DNA of 64,000 nt from Bradyrhizobium xenonodulans (GCF_027594865.1 NZ_CP089391.1:5114501-5178500); one strand, 5' to 3'. Shown: positions 1 to 9,055, counted from the first letter of the stretch. Made by a program: numbers and translations. Notes: generated from the sequence alone by a model not told the origin.

Positions 1-163
1 CCATCCGCACCACCACGATGTCCTTGATGCCGGCGCGCTCCAGCGCTTCGATCTCGGCAGGGCCGATGGTCGTGCCTTTCTTGAGCACCAGCGGCCCCTG
101 GCGCAGGGTGTGGACAGTCACCCCGCCGATCGCATCCCTGGGGCTCGCCGGTCCAAATTTCAT
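1..163 (-). CDS. Molybdopterin-binding / MobA-like protein (5' part only)
   Basis: Only the first 54 codons are inside the window; the gene continues past the left edge. The visible N-terminus reads MKFGPASPRDAIGGVTVHT and goes on with a GPLVLKKGTTIGPAEIEAL stretch, which resembles the MoeA-like molybdopterin-binding domain that Bradyrhizobium often fuses to a MobA-like nucleotidyltransferase. Such proteins are thought to process or nucleotidylate the molybdenum cofactor. Its ATG overlaps the TGA of the preceding xdhC gene by four bases (ATGA), so translation is probably coupled. Its place at the end of a cox/xdhC operon fits cofactor supply to a molybdenum hydroxylase. The fusion itself cannot be seen here and is inferred from family knowledge. 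Confidence 0.7.
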   Translation of the reverse strand, partial: MKFGPASPRDAIGGVTVHTLRQGPLVLKKGTTIGPAEIEALERAGIKDIVVVRM

Positions 164-861
164 GCCGCTTCTTCTTTTTCTCTTGGTGGCAGGCGGAGCA
201 CCGCCGTGATCTCGGCCATGATCGACACCGCGATCTCGGACGGCGAGACCGCGCCGATCGCAAGCCCAATCGGCGCGTGGATGCGCGCGATGTCGCTCTC
301 TTTCGCGCCCTGCGCGCGGAGCCGATCGCCGCGCTTGGCATGCGTCTTCCGCGAGCCGAGCGCGCCGATATAGAAGCAGTTGCGCTCGAACGCGTGCAGC
401 AGCGCGGGATCGTCGATCTTGGGATCGTGCGTCACCGCAACGAAGGCAGTGTAAGCGTCGACGTTGAGCGGCGGCAGCGCCGTGTCCGGCCACTCCGCAA
501 CCAAGGGAATGTCGGGGAAGCGCTCGGGGCTTGCAAAGGCCGTGCGCGGATCAACGACGGTGACGTCATAGCCGAGCGAGCGCGCCAGCGGCGCCAGCGA
601 CTGACTGATGTGGACGGCGCCGACGATGACGAGCTTTGCCGTCGGCGCATAGACGTTGAGGAACAGCTTCTTGCCGCCGGCTTCGACATTGCCGCTCTTG
701 CCCATGCGAAGCTGTCTTTCCAGCTCAGCGCGTAGCGGGTCCTTGGCGAAATCCGCTGATTTCACCAGGCGCTGCTCGCCGCTCTCGATGTCGGTCACCA
801 GGATCGCCGGCCGGCGAGCGGCGCGTTCGGCGTTGAGTTCGTGCAGGATTGCGAGCTTCAC
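160..861 (-). CDS. XdhC family protein, Rossmann-domain half
   Basis: This 233-residue protein carries the C-terminal Rossmann half of XdhC/CoxF proteins: a KLVIVGAVHISQSLAPLA nucleotide-binding stretch near residue 76, then FVAVTHDPKIDDPALL, FYIGALGSRKTHAKR and a terminal APIGLAIGAVSPSEIAVSI segment. XdhC proteins bind molybdenum cofactor and insert the sulfurated form into xanthine dehydrogenase-type enzymes. The N-terminal XdhC domain is encoded by the separate gene just upstream (2 bp gap), so the two products probably act together. It lies in the cox operon and overlaps the downstream molybdopterin gene by four bases. The family call is firm; the exact target enzyme is inferred. Confidence 0.85.
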   Translation of the reverse strand: MKLAILHELNAERAARRPAILVTDIESGEQRLVKSADFAKDPLRAELERQLRMGKSGNVEAGGKKLFLNVYAPTAKLVIVGAVHISQSLAPLARSLGYDVTVVDPRTAFASPERFPDIPLVAEWPDTALPPLNVDAYTAFVAVTHDPKIDDPALLHAFERNCFYIGALGSRKTHAKRGDRLRAQGAKESDIARIHAPIGLAIGAVSPSEIAVSIMAEITAVLRLPPREKEEAA

Positions 862-863
862 GG

Positions 864-1187
864 TCAGCCGACCTTCTCGACAAAGACGCGGATGGTGCCG
901 CCGCAGGAGAGACCAACATTCCAGGCGGTCTCATCGGCAACGCCGAACTCCAGCATTTTGGGCTTGCCGCTCTCGATCACGTCCATGGCCTCGGTGACCA
1001 CGGCGCCCTCGACGCAGCCGCCGGAGACCGAGCCCAGGAACGTGCCCTCATCATTGATGACGAGGCTCGAGCCCGCCGGGCGCGGCGCCGAGCCCCAGGT
1101 CTCCACAACCGTCGCCAGCGCGACGCCACGGCCGGCCTTCTGCCAGTCCTCCGCCGCCTTCAGAATATCCTCGTCGCGATCGAGCAT
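864..1187 (-). CDS. XdhC/CoxI N-terminal domain protein
   Basis: A 107-residue protein equal to the XdhC_CoxI N-terminal domain alone. The markers are ALATVVETWGSAPRPAGS, the GSVSGGCVEGAVV motif near residue 51 and GLSCGGTIRVFVE at the C-terminus; the Cys residues in the latter two are the conserved ones of the domain. Full XdhC proteins carry this domain joined to a Rossmann domain. Here the two parts are separate adjacent genes, which is common in cox clusters. Likely role: maturation of the molybdenum cofactor for the CoxS/CoxM enzyme. It starts 9 bp after the stop of coxE. Confidence 0.85.
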   Translation of the reverse strand: MLDRDEDILKAAEDWQKAGRGVALATVVETWGSAPRPAGSSLVINDEGTFLGSVSGGCVEGAVVTEAMDVIESGKPKMLEFGVADETAWNVGLSCGGTIRVFVEKVG

Positions 1188-1196
1188 GGTGGCCTC

Positions 1197-2399
1197 TCAA
1201 GCTGCGGAGCGGATCAGGCTGCGGTGATGCGGCGGCAGCGGCCGGGAGAGCGTCGTGATCAGCTCCTGGATCGAACTCAAATTATGTACCGGGCGGAATT
1301 CGTCAACGTGCGGGAGCATCATTTTGATGCCCTGCGCCTTGGCCTCGAAGCCACCGAACCGCAGCAGCGGGTTGAGCCAGATCAGCCGGCGGCAGGACCG
1401 GTGCAGCCGGTCCATCTCGAAGGCGAGCCTGGAATCAGCCTCCCGCTCCAGCCCGTCGGAGATCAAGAGCACGATGGCACCCTGGCTCAGCACGCGCCGC
1501 GCCCACAATTTGTTGAAGTTGTGCAGCGAGGCCGAGATCCGGGTGCCGCCGGCCCAGTCCTCCACCGAGGCCGAGCAGCTCGCCAGCGCCTCGTCGGGAT
1601 CGCGCTGGCGTAGCGCACGGGTGACGTTGGTGAGGCGGGTGCCGAACAGGAACACCGAGACCCGCTTGCGGGCGTCGCCGATGGCATGGAGGAAGTGCAG
1701 GAACAGGCGGGTATATTCGTTCATCGAGCCCGAGATGTCGAGCAGCGCCACGATCGGCGCCGGCTTCTCGATCCGGCCGAGGCGGTGGATGTCGATGATG
1801 TCGCCGCCGGTGCGCAACGACGCGCGCAACGTGCGGCGCAGATCGAGGCGGAGCCCGCGCGGATCGGGCCGGTGCCGGCGCGTCAGCAGTTCGGCCTGCG
1901 GCAGCCGCATCCGCTCGACGGCGCGGAGCGCTTCGGTGATCTCGGCCGCGCTCATCTGCGCAAAATCCTTCTTCTGAAGGATTTCCTTGTCGGAGACCGA
2001 CAGGCGCAGATCCTGCTCCTGGTGCTGCGGCGTCTCCGTCATGCGCGGCTGCGACATCGCTTCCTGCACGCGGCGGGCGCCGGCCTGCGGCTTCTTCTTG
2101 GCCTGCTCCGGCAGCGGCACCGAATCCAGCATGTGCTTCCACTCCTCGGAGGCGCGGAAGAACAGGTTGAAGGCCTGCCTGAAGATCAGCGCATGCTCGT
2201 GGCGCTTGACGAAAATCGCCTCCAGCGTGGTGAAGACGTCGGCGCGGTTGCCGATGTCGATCACCTGAAGCGCGCTCATGGCGTCGATGACGGCGCCTGG
2301 ACCGACCGGCATGCCGGCCGAACGCAGCGCGCGGGCGAAGCCGACAATGTTGTCGGCGAACTGCTCGGTCTGCTCAGGCGCCAGGTGGTTGATGGCCAT
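1197..2399 (-). CDS. coxE: CoxE-like VWA domain protein
   Basis: A 400-residue protein with a C-terminal von Willebrand A-type domain. The MIDAS signature is DISGSMNEY (D221, S223, S225), followed by CoxE-typical VFLFGTRLTNVTRALR and WAGGTRISASLHNFN blocks. In Oligotropha the CoxE/CoxD pair (VWA protein plus MoxR AAA+ ATPase) acts in assembling the Cu-S-Mo active site of CO dehydrogenase; similar pairs serve other molybdenum hydroxylases. The N-terminal 200 residues include a charged, Gln/Pro-rich linker around 98-135. It is directly downstream of the MoxR gene. No truncation is visible. Confidence 0.88.
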   Translation of the reverse strand: MAINHLAPEQTEQFADNIVGFARALRSAGMPVGPGAVIDAMSALQVIDIGNRADVFTTLEAIFVKRHEHALIFRQAFNLFFRASEEWKHMLDSVPLPEQAKKKPQAGARRVQEAMSQPRMTETPQHQEQDLRLSVSDKEILQKKDFAQMSAAEITEALRAVERMRLPQAELLTRRHRPDPRGLRLDLRRTLRASLRTGGDIIDIHRLGRIEKPAPIVALLDISGSMNEYTRLFLHFLHAIGDARKRVSVFLFGTRLTNVTRALRQRDPDEALASCSASVEDWAGGTRISASLHNFNKLWARRVLSQGAIVLLISDGLEREADSRLAFEMDRLHRSCRRLIWLNPLLRFGGFEAKAQGIKMMLPHVDEFRPVHNLSSIQELITTLSRPLPPHHRSLIRSAA

Positions 2400-2467
2400 G
2401 GTTCAGCACTCTCACTCGTCATCCCGTCGCGGCGCTGAATGACGAGCTCGGTCGTGACGCGGAAGCG

Positions 2468-3397
<930 letters not shown>

Positions 3398-3458
3398 GAA
3401 AAAGCCAGTCTCGCTACGCCCTCACCGGGGACAAGTTGGGGCCCGGAAGTGAGATCAC

Positions 3459-4265
3459 TCACTCCTTGGCATTGGCGGCATCGAGAGCGCGCCGCGTCAG
3501 CACGCCGATGAGATGCGCGCGGTATTCGGCGCTGCCATGGATGTCGCTGTTGAGGCCTTCGGCCGGCACCTCGATGCCATCGAGCGCCTTCGACGCGAAG
3601 CGCTTCTTCAGCGCTTCCTCGAACGCGCTGACGCGGAACACGCCTTCGGAGCCAGCACCGGTGACGGCGACGCGCACGTCCGACGGACGGCGCGCCACGA
3701 ACACGCCGACCAGCGCATAACGCGAGGCCTGGTTGCGGAACTTGATGTAGGCCGCCTTCTTCGGCAGCGGGAACATCACCTTGGTGATGATCTCGTCGGC
3801 TTCGAGCGCCGTCGTGAACAGGCCCTGGAAATACTCTTCGGCCTTGAGGCGGCGCTTGTTGGTGACGATGGTGGCACCGAGCGCGAGCACCGCAGCCGGG
3901 TAGTCCGCGGTCGGATCGTTGTTGGCGAGCGAGCCGCCGATCGTACCCTTGTGGCGCACGGCCGGGTCGCCGATCTGGCTCGCAAGGTTCGCCAATGCCG
4001 GAATCGCCTCACCGACGATCGGGGAGCTTGCGACCTCGGCATGCCTGGCGGTGGCGCCGATCACGAGCGCGCGGCCCTTCATCTCGATCGTGTTGAGCCC
4101 CTCGATATGGGAGAGGTCGACCAGATGCGGCGGGCTGGCGAGGCGCTGCTTCATGACGGGAATCAGCGTGTGGCCGCCGGCGATCACCTTGGCGTCTTCG
4201 TTCTTCACCAGGAGGTTGGCCGCCTGGCGAACGGTCCCAGGGCGATGGTATTTGAATTCGTACAT
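3459..4265 (-). CDS. coxM: FAD-binding medium subunit of a molybdenum hydroxylase (CoxM-like)
   Basis: A 268-residue protein of the CO dehydrogenase flavoprotein family. FAD-binding motifs are AGGHTLIPVMKQRLASP (near residue 31) and GTIGGSLANNDPTADYPAA (near residue 108); the C-terminal CO_deh_flav_C domain follows. It passes electrons from the 2Fe-2S subunit to an acceptor. The start MYEFKYHRPGT is well supported, with an AGGA Shine-Dalgarno seven bases upstream. It follows coxS by only 30 bp, where coxSLM-type operons have the large subunit gene. Confidence 0.9.
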   Translation of the reverse strand: MYEFKYHRPGTVRQAANLLVKNEDAKVIAGGHTLIPVMKQRLASPPHLVDLSHIEGLNTIEMKGRALVIGATARHAEVASSPIVGEAIPALANLASQIGDPAVRHKGTIGGSLANNDPTADYPAAVLALGATIVTNKRRLKAEEYFQGLFTTALEADEIITKVMFPLPKKAAYIKFRNQASRYALVGVFVARRPSDVRVAVTGAGSEGVFRVSAFEEALKKRFASKALDGIEVPAEGLNSDIHGSAEYRAHLIGVLTRRALDAANAKE

Positions 4266-4295
4266 CTGAATGTCCTGATCGCAGAATGCGCGCGG

Positions 4296-4781
4296 TTACG
4301 CGAGATCGGATTTCGCCATCGCCTTGGCGCCGGCGGAGATCGAGGCGACGATGTTCTGGTAGCCGGTGCAACGGCAGAGATTGCCTTCTAATTCTTCCCG
4401 GATCGTATGGTCGTCGAGTTCATTGCCCTTGCGATGGACGATGTCGATCGCGGTCATGATCATGCCCGGCGTGCAGAAGCCGCACTGGAGGCCATGGTGC
4501 TCGCGGAAGGCCTCCTGCATCGGATGCAGCGGCGCGCCGTCGGCGGCCAGCCCCTCGATCGTCTTCACCTCGTGGCCGTCGGCCATCACGGCCAGCGTGG
4601 TGCACGACTTCACGGCCTTGCCGTCGAGATGCACGACGCAGGCGCCGCACTGCGAGGTGTCGCAGCCGACATGGGTGCCGGTGAGGCGCAGATTCTCGCG
4701 CAGGAACTGCACCAGCAGGGTGCGGGGATCGACGTTGGCCGTAACAGGATTGCCGTTCACGATGAGGGAGATTTTTGCCAT
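4296..4781 (-). CDS. coxS: 2Fe-2S small subunit of a molybdenum hydroxylase (CoxS-like)
   Basis: A 161-residue ferredoxin-like protein with both iron-sulfur cluster motifs of the xanthine dehydrogenase family: [18 protein letters not shown] (plant-type [2Fe-2S]) and [13 protein letters not shown] with [12 protein letters not shown] (alpha-helical [2Fe-2S]). I chose the ATG at 4781 ([10 protein letters not shown]) over the upstream GTG because it matches the usual family N-terminus. Together with CoxM it forms two-thirds of a CO dehydrogenase-type heterotrimer; the third, molybdopterin-binding subunit is not encoded here. The substrate is unknown. Confidence 0.92.
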   Translation of the reverse strand: MAKISLIVNGNPVTANVDPRTLLVQFLRENLRLTGTHVGCDTSQCGACVVHLDGKAVKSCTTLAVMADGHEVKTIEGLAADGAPLHPMQEAFREHHGLQCGFCTPGMIMTAIDIVHRKGNELDDHTIREELEGNLCRCTGYQNIVASISAGAKAMAKSDLA

Positions 4782-4916
4782 AAGCACTCTCTGTCAGCGC
4801 CCCGACGGGTCCCGTCGAAGCGGTTCTTATAATTATTCCAACCCATCATATGGGCCAATATGCCCCGGGGCAACATCGCCCGGGGCGCAAGCGGCCATGC
4901 CGAAAGGCGATAGCCT

Positions 4917-5363
4917 TCAGCCCTGTACCGCTTTGGCGAAGTTCGCGAAAAATTCGTCGGCCAGCTTCTTGGCGGCGCCGTTGATCAGGCGCTGACCGAG
5001 CTGCGCCAACTTGCCGCCGATCTGCGCCTCGACGTCATAGGACAAAAGCGTGCCGCCATCCTTCTCCGCGAGCTTGACTACCGCGCCGCCCTTGGCGAAG
5101 CCGGCGACCCCGCCCTCGCCTTCACCGGAGATCTTGTAGCCGTTCGGCGGGTCGAGATCGCTCAGCGTGACCTTGCCCTTGAAGCGCGCCGACACCGGTC
5201 CGACCTTCATTTTCGCGGTCGCGCGAAAACCGCCGTCCTCGGTCTTCTCCAGCTCCTCGCAGCCGGGGATGCAGGCCTTCAGCACCTCGGGATTGTTGAG
5301 CTTCTCCCACACGGCCTCGCGCGGCGCCGCAAGCTGGACTTCGCCGTTCATCGTCATGGCCAT
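4917..5363 (-). CDS. coxG: CoxG-like SRPBCC family protein
   Basis: A 148-residue START/SRPBCC-fold protein matching the CoxG family: MNGEVQLAAPREAVWEKL at the start, a CIPGCEELE motif, and a ligand-pocket strand KVGPVSARFKGKVTL. CoxG family proteins are linked to membrane anchoring or carbon monoxide/quinone interaction of CO dehydrogenase; the role in other clusters is unproven. I chose the ATG at 5363 because GGGAGG lies seven bases upstream; a longer in-frame extension (to 5411) lacks a site. It is the first gene of the cox operon, divergent from pcaB. A GC-rich inverted repeat sits between it and coxS. Confidence 0.85.
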   Translation of the reverse strand: MAMTMNGEVQLAAPREAVWEKLNNPEVLKACIPGCEELEKTEDGGFRATAKMKVGPVSARFKGKVTLSDLDPPNGYKISGEGEGGVAGFAKGGAVVKLAEKDGGTLLSYDVEAQIGGKLAQLGQRLINGAAKKLADEFFANFAKAVQG

Positions 5364-5534
5364 GGGCTGCCTCCCGGGATGCGTTACTATAATGCTGATC
5401 AAGTAACGCACGAAGGCCGCAAAGGAAAGGGCGACCCTCGGTCACGTGCAATGCATATTCGCAACTGCAAAAAGTCTTGTACGGGCAGTTGGGTATTGGC
5501 ACAGCCGGGCCATGATGGTTAGGTCGCGCACAAC

Positions 5535-6890
5535 ATGAGCACAGCCCTCTCCCCCCTGCTCGCGCCGATGCTGTCGAGCGCAGCCATGCGCGCCGTCTGC
5601 GACGACCGCGCCACGCTGCAAAACATGCTCGATTTCGAGGCAGCCCTGGCACGGGCCGAGGCCGCCACCGGCGTGATTCCCGCATCCGCCGTGGGCCCGA
5701 TCGAAGGCGCCTGCAAGGCAGATGCCTTCGACATGGCTGCCTTGGGCGAGGCCGCGACGCGATCCGGTAATCTCGCGATTCCCCTGGTCAAGACGCTGAC
5801 CACCAATGTCGGCAAGGCCGACGCGGAGGCCGCCCGCTACGTGCATTGGGGCGCGACCAGCCAGGACGTGATCGACACTGCGACCATGCTCACGCTTCGC
5901 GCCGGCATCGATGCGCTGGACGCCGACCTCAGCCGCGCCATCAAGGGCTTTGCGGCGCTGGCGCGCAAGCATCGCAACACCGCGATGGTGGCACGGACCT
6001 GGCTCCAGCACGCGCTGCCGATGCCGTTCGGCCTGAAGGCCGCCGAATATGCGGCCAGCCTCGCCCGGGCCCGCTGCCGCCTGCGGCGGCTCTCCCGCGA
6101 GGGCCTCGCACTGCAATTCGGCGGTGCCGCCGGCACGCTCGCGGCCCTTGGTGACAAAGGGCTCGCGGTCGCCGAGCGTCTGGCGCAGGAGCTGGGCCTG
6201 CCGCTGCCGGAAGCGCCCTGGCACACCCATCGCGACCGGATCGCGGAGGCTGCATCGGCCTTCGCGATTCTCGCCGGAAGCTGCGGCAAGATCGCGCGCG
6301 ACGTCTCACTGCTGATGCAGACCGACGTCGGCGAAGCGTTCGAGCCCGCCGGCGAAGGCCGCGGCGGCTCCTCGACCATGCCGCACAAGCGCAACCCGGT
6401 TGCGGCCGCGAGCGCGTTGGGTGCTGCGACCATGGCGCCTCAACTGGCAGCGACGATCTTTGCCGCGCAGGTGCAGGACCACGAGCGCAGCGCCGGGCCG
6501 TGGCACGCGGAATGGCCGACGCTGCCGCAATTGATGCTGGTCGCCTCGGGAGCGCTCGCCGCCATCGTCGACATTGCCGAAGGGCTCGACGTCGATGCCG
6601 CGCGCATGCGTAGCAATCTCGATGCGACGCACGGCCTGATCATGGCGGAAGCCGTCACCTTTGCGCTGGCCGACAAGATCGGCAAGAGCGACGCGCATCA
6701 TCTGATCGAGGCCGCGAGCAAGCGCGCCGTCGCCGAGAAGAAGCATCTGCGCGAGGTGCTGTCGGCCGATTCGCTGGTCACAGCGCATCTCGCACCGGAA
6801 AAAATTGCGGCATTGTTCGAGCCGATGGCCTATCAAGGGGCTTCCCAGGCCCTGATCGACCGGCTGCTCGACAGCCTCGACCGCGCGTAA
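5535..6890 (+). CDS. pcaB: 3-carboxy-cis,cis-muconate cycloisomerase
   Basis: A 451-residue fumarase/aspartase superfamily enzyme. The GGSSTMPHKRNPVAAA signature loop, the YVHWGATSQDVIDTA block and the WLQHALPMPFGLK segment match PcaB, which lactonises 3-carboxymuconate in protocatechuate degradation. It is followed 27 bp later by pcaD and then by pcaC, so the three catalyse or flank consecutive steps (PcaB, PcaC, PcaD). The protocatechuate dioxygenase genes pcaHG are not in the window. Upstream lies a 170 bp divergent region shared with coxG. PurB-type lyase is excluded by the block order and the pca neighbours. Confidence 0.92.
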   Translation: MSTALSPLLAPMLSSAAMRAVCDDRATLQNMLDFEAALARAEAATGVIPASAVGPIEGACKADAFDMAALGEAATRSGNLAIPLVKTLTTNVGKADAEAARYVHWGATSQDVIDTATMLTLRAGIDALDADLSRAIKGFAALARKHRNTAMVARTWLQHALPMPFGLKAAEYAASLARARCRLRRLSREGLALQFGGAAGTLAALGDKGLAVAERLAQELGLPLPEAPWHTHRDRIAEAASAFAILAGSCGKIARDVSLLMQTDVGEAFEPAGEGRGGSSTMPHKRNPVAAASALGAATMAPQLAATIFAAQVQDHERSAGPWHAEWPTLPQLMLVASGALAAIVDIAEGLDVDAARMRSNLDATHGLIMAEAVTFALADKIGKSDAHHLIEAASKRAVAEKKHLREVLSADSLVTAHLAPEKIAALFEPMAYQGASQALIDRLLDSLDRA

Positions 6891-6917
6891 AAACTGCAAA
6901 TACGACGGAGACGCCGC

Positions 6918-7700
6918 ATGCCCATGATCGATGCCGACGGTTGCCTGATCAACGTCTCCGTCGAGGGCCGCGACGGCGGGCCGACCTTGATGCTCTCCAA
7001 CTCGCTCGGCTGCACGCTTCAGATGTGGGAGCCGCAGATGAAGGCGCTGACGCAGGTGTTCCGCGTCATCCGCTACGACCGCCGCGGCCACGGCAAGTCG
7101 AACGTGCCGCCCGGCCCCTATACGATGGAACGCTTCGGCCGCGACGTGCTGGCGATCCTCGACGACCTCAACATCGAGAAGGTGCATTGGTGCGGCCTGT
7201 CGATGGGCGGCATGGTCGGGCAGTGGCTCGGCGCGAACGCGCCGGAAAGGTTCGGCAAGCTCATCCTCGCCAACACCTCCTGCTACTACGCCGAGCCGAC
7301 CAAATGGCTGGAGCGCATCGACGCGGTGAAGAAGGGCGGCATTGCGGCGGTTGCCGATGCCGTGATCGCAGGCTGGCTGACGCAGGATTTCCGCGAGCGT
7401 GAGCCTGATATCACCGCGCGGATGAAGACCATGCTGCTCGCCACCCCGGTCGAAGGGTATCTCGCCTGCTGCGAGGCGCTGTCGACGCTCGACCAGCGCG
7501 CGATGCTGCCTGACATCAAGAGCCCGACGCTGGTCATCGCCGGCCGCCACGACATGGCAACCCCGATCTCGGCAGGCGAGCTGATCCGCTCCAACATTCC
7601 CGGCGCCAGCATGACCATCATCGACGCCGCGCACATTTCCAATGTCGAGCAGCCGCACGCGTTCACCGACGCGGTGGTGGGATTTTTGACGCAGCGCTAA
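6918..7700 (+). CDS. pcaD: 3-oxoadipate enol-lactonase
   Basis: A 260-residue alpha/beta hydrolase. The nucleophile elbow is GLSMGG (in HWCGLSMGGMVGQW), the acid lies in LVIAGRHDMATP and the catalytic histidine in IDAAHISNVEQP. Sequence and length fit PcaD, which opens 3-oxoadipate enol-lactone to 3-oxoadipate. It sits between pcaB and pcaC, in one transcription unit judged from the spacing. The RBS-like GGAGACGCC precedes the ATG. Confidence 0.92.
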   Translation: MPMIDADGCLINVSVEGRDGGPTLMLSNSLGCTLQMWEPQMKALTQVFRVIRYDRRGHGKSNVPPGPYTMERFGRDVLAILDDLNIEKVHWCGLSMGGMVGQWLGANAPERFGKLILANTSCYYAEPTKWLERIDAVKKGGIAAVADAVIAGWLTQDFREREPDITARMKTMLLATPVEGYLACCEALSTLDQRAMLPDIKSPTLVIAGRHDMATPISAGELIRSNIPGASMTIIDAAHISNVEQPHAFTDAVVGFLTQR

Positions 7701-7707
7701 TCACAGC

Positions 7708-7735
7708 CGTCATTGCGAGGAGCGTAGCGACGAAG
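7708..7735. repeat. Truncated Bradyrhizobium-type intergenic repeat between pcaD and pcaC
   Basis: The sequence CGTCATTGCGAGGAGCGTAG followed by CGACGAAG matches the start of a short repeat that I recognise as frequent between genes in Bradyrhizobium. Only one arm is present here. Its end runs directly into the GGAGG that serves as the pcaC ribosome binding site. Copy number has not been counted. Confidence 0.6.
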
Positions 7736-7747
7736 GAGGAAAGAACA

Positions 7748-8140
7748 ATGGACGACCAGAAGCGCCGCGATGCCGGCATGACCGTGCGCCGCAAAGTGCT
7801 GGGCAATGCCTGGGTCGACAAGTCGATCGCGGGTCGCAATGCCTTCAACACCGACTTCCAGGACATGATCACGCGCTATGCCTGGGGCGAGATCTGGACG
7901 CGGCCGCATTTCGACGAGCGCACGCGGCGGGTGCTCGTGATCGGCACCATGGTCGCGCTCGGGCAATGGGACGAGTTCCGCCTGCATGTGCGCGCAGCAC
8001 TCGCCGAGGGCGGTTTCACGCCCGACGACATCAAGGAAATTCTGTTGCAGCAGGCAATCTATTGCGGCGTGCCGGCGGCGAACCACGCCGTCAAGGAAGC
8101 CTCAGCGATTGTGCAGGAGCTCGGCCTGCTCAAGCCCTAG
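7748..8140 (+). CDS. pcaC: 4-carboxymuconolactone decarboxylase
   Basis: A 130-residue CMD-family protein (typical length 125-135). It carries WGEIWTRPHFDERTRRVL, the helix TMVALGQWDEFRLHVRAAL and the IYCGVPAANHAVKEA motif with the conserved Cys-x6-His region. It decarboxylates 4-carboxymuconolactone, the step between PcaB and PcaD. Its 3' end overlaps the convergent membrane-protein gene by 39 bp. Its Shine-Dalgarno (GGAGG) is adjacent to a truncated intergenic repeat, described separately. Confidence 0.92.
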   Translation: MDDQKRRDAGMTVRRKVLGNAWVDKSIAGRNAFNTDFQDMITRYAWGEIWTRPHFDERTRRVLVIGTMVALGQWDEFRLHVRAALAEGGFTPDDIKEILLQQAIYCGVPAANHAVKEASAIVQELGLLKP

Positions 8141-8638
8141 CGGCTGAGGTGCCTCGACAGGCTTGTGAACGACATTGGGCGCGGCCTCGGGCCGCTCGAT
8201 CACCACGACGATCGCGGCCCCCAGCAGCAGCAGTAGTTCGGTGGCGTGCAGCCGGAGCGCGGCCATCTCGCCGACCTTCGAGGCCATCACCATGCTCGCG
8301 AACGAGATGATGCTGCCGATCGCGAGCGCAATGCCAAGCGCCTCGTCACTGCCGCCATTCTTGCGAACGCGGGGAATGCAGAGCAGCGCGAGATAGATGG
8401 CAAAGAACGCCACCACGGTCAGCCGGCCCAGCGCCAGCAGCCAGGCGGCGCGCACGGTGTCCATCCCCGCCATCTGGAGGTGGTCGCTCAGATACAGGGC
8501 GACGGCGACGCTCGGCCGCTCATAGAGGCCGTGCACCGGTGCCACCATGATGTTGAAGGCGACCAGGGTCCAGGCCGGGATGAAATAGGCCGCCAGCAGC
8601 GCACCGTTGACCGAGCCAATCCGCCAATTTCTGAACAT
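8102..8638 (-). CDS. Small integral membrane protein, unknown function
   Basis: I do not recognise a family. The 178-residue product has four or five hydrophobic helices: ALLAAYFIPAWTLVAFNIMV near residue 13, a helix around 60-85 (WLLALGRLTVVAFFAIYLAL), one around 97-115 and LHATELLLLLGAAIVVVI at about 130-147, then a polar tail. The start MFRNWRIGSVNG is the first available. It is convergent with pcaC and its last 39 bp overlap that gene, so it is not part of the pca unit. Confidence 0.65.
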   Translation of the reverse strand: MFRNWRIGSVNGALLAAYFIPAWTLVAFNIMVAPVHGLYERPSVAVALYLSDHLQMAGMDTVRAAWLLALGRLTVVAFFAIYLALLCIPRVRKNGGSDEALGIALAIGSIISFASMVMASKVGEMAALRLHATELLLLLGAAIVVVIERPEAAPNVVHKPVEAPQPLGLEQAELLHNR

Positions 8639-8779
8639 GCCGCTTCCCGCTTCGCCTGCCTTGCGCCCTCGAAAGAAGGCTTTGCGGGGAGCTAACTCGC
8701 ATCAGACTGTGGCGGCAATTTAAACCCTTTGTTTACCTTAACTGGTCCGCCGGGCGGAGTGCCCAAGAAGGCGCCCACG

Positions 8780-8804
8780 AAAAAGGCCCCGCCTTTCCGG
8801 CGGG
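8780..8804 (-). terminator. Rho-independent terminator of the Gln-rich small gene
   Basis: Read on the minus strand, CCCGCC-GGAAA-GGCGGG forms a six-pair stem and is followed by GCCTTTTT. It lies 44 bp past the stop codon of the small Gln-rich gene at 8848. Confidence 0.8.
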
Positions 8805-8813
8805 TCCCACTCT

Positions 8814-8845
8814 ACTCTTGGGCTCCCTGAACTCTTGGGCTCCCT
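8814..8845. repeat. Tandem 15-bp direct repeat
   Basis: ACTCTTGGGCTCCCT occurs at 8814-8828 and again at 8831-8845, a 17 bp period, between the stop codon of the Gln-rich gene and its terminator. This looks like a local duplication in the 3' untranslated region. Confidence 0.85.
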
Positions 8846-8847
8846 AG

Positions 8848-9018
8848 CTAGTTGTCCTGGTCGCGCTGACCGCCCTGCTGCTGGCCGGGCCGATCGCCTT
8901 GGCGCATCGGATCATTCTGCTGCTGCTGTCCGGGTTTCTGGCCGCCGCCCTGCTGCCCGGGGCGCTGGCCCGGGGTCTGAGTCTGCTGACCCGGATTCTG
9001 GTTCTGCTGCTTCGTCAT
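8848..9018 (-). CDS. 56-residue Gln/Gly/Pro-rich small protein
   Basis: A short gene reading MTKQQNQNPGQQTQTPGQRP at its start and ending in GGQRDQDN. About one third of the residues are Gln, with repeated PGQ(Q/R) units and no hydrophobic segment, so the product should be soluble and disordered. It has an AAGGGAG ribosome site nine bases upstream, a clean stop, and a strong terminator, all of which support a real gene. I recall similar hypothetical proteins in Bradyrhizobium, but no function. An EcfG-like promoter candidate lies 38 bp upstream, suggesting stress control. Confidence 0.75.
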   Translation of the reverse strand: MTKQQNQNPGQQTQTPGQRPGQQGGGQKPGQQQQNDPMRQGDRPGQQQGGQRDQDN

Positions 9019-9055
9019 TGAGGGGAACTCCCTTGTTGGACGTCAGAGGGAAGAC

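Noticed and set aside
2415..2446. CTCGTCAT/ATGACGAG dyad between coxD and coxE
   Set aside because: Only eight pairs with a 16-base loop in the middle of an operon; likely chance in GC-rich DNA.
6306..7658. 450-codon minus-strand frame over pcaB and pcaD
   Set aside because: Spans two real genes with intact active sites; composition typical of a shadow frame.
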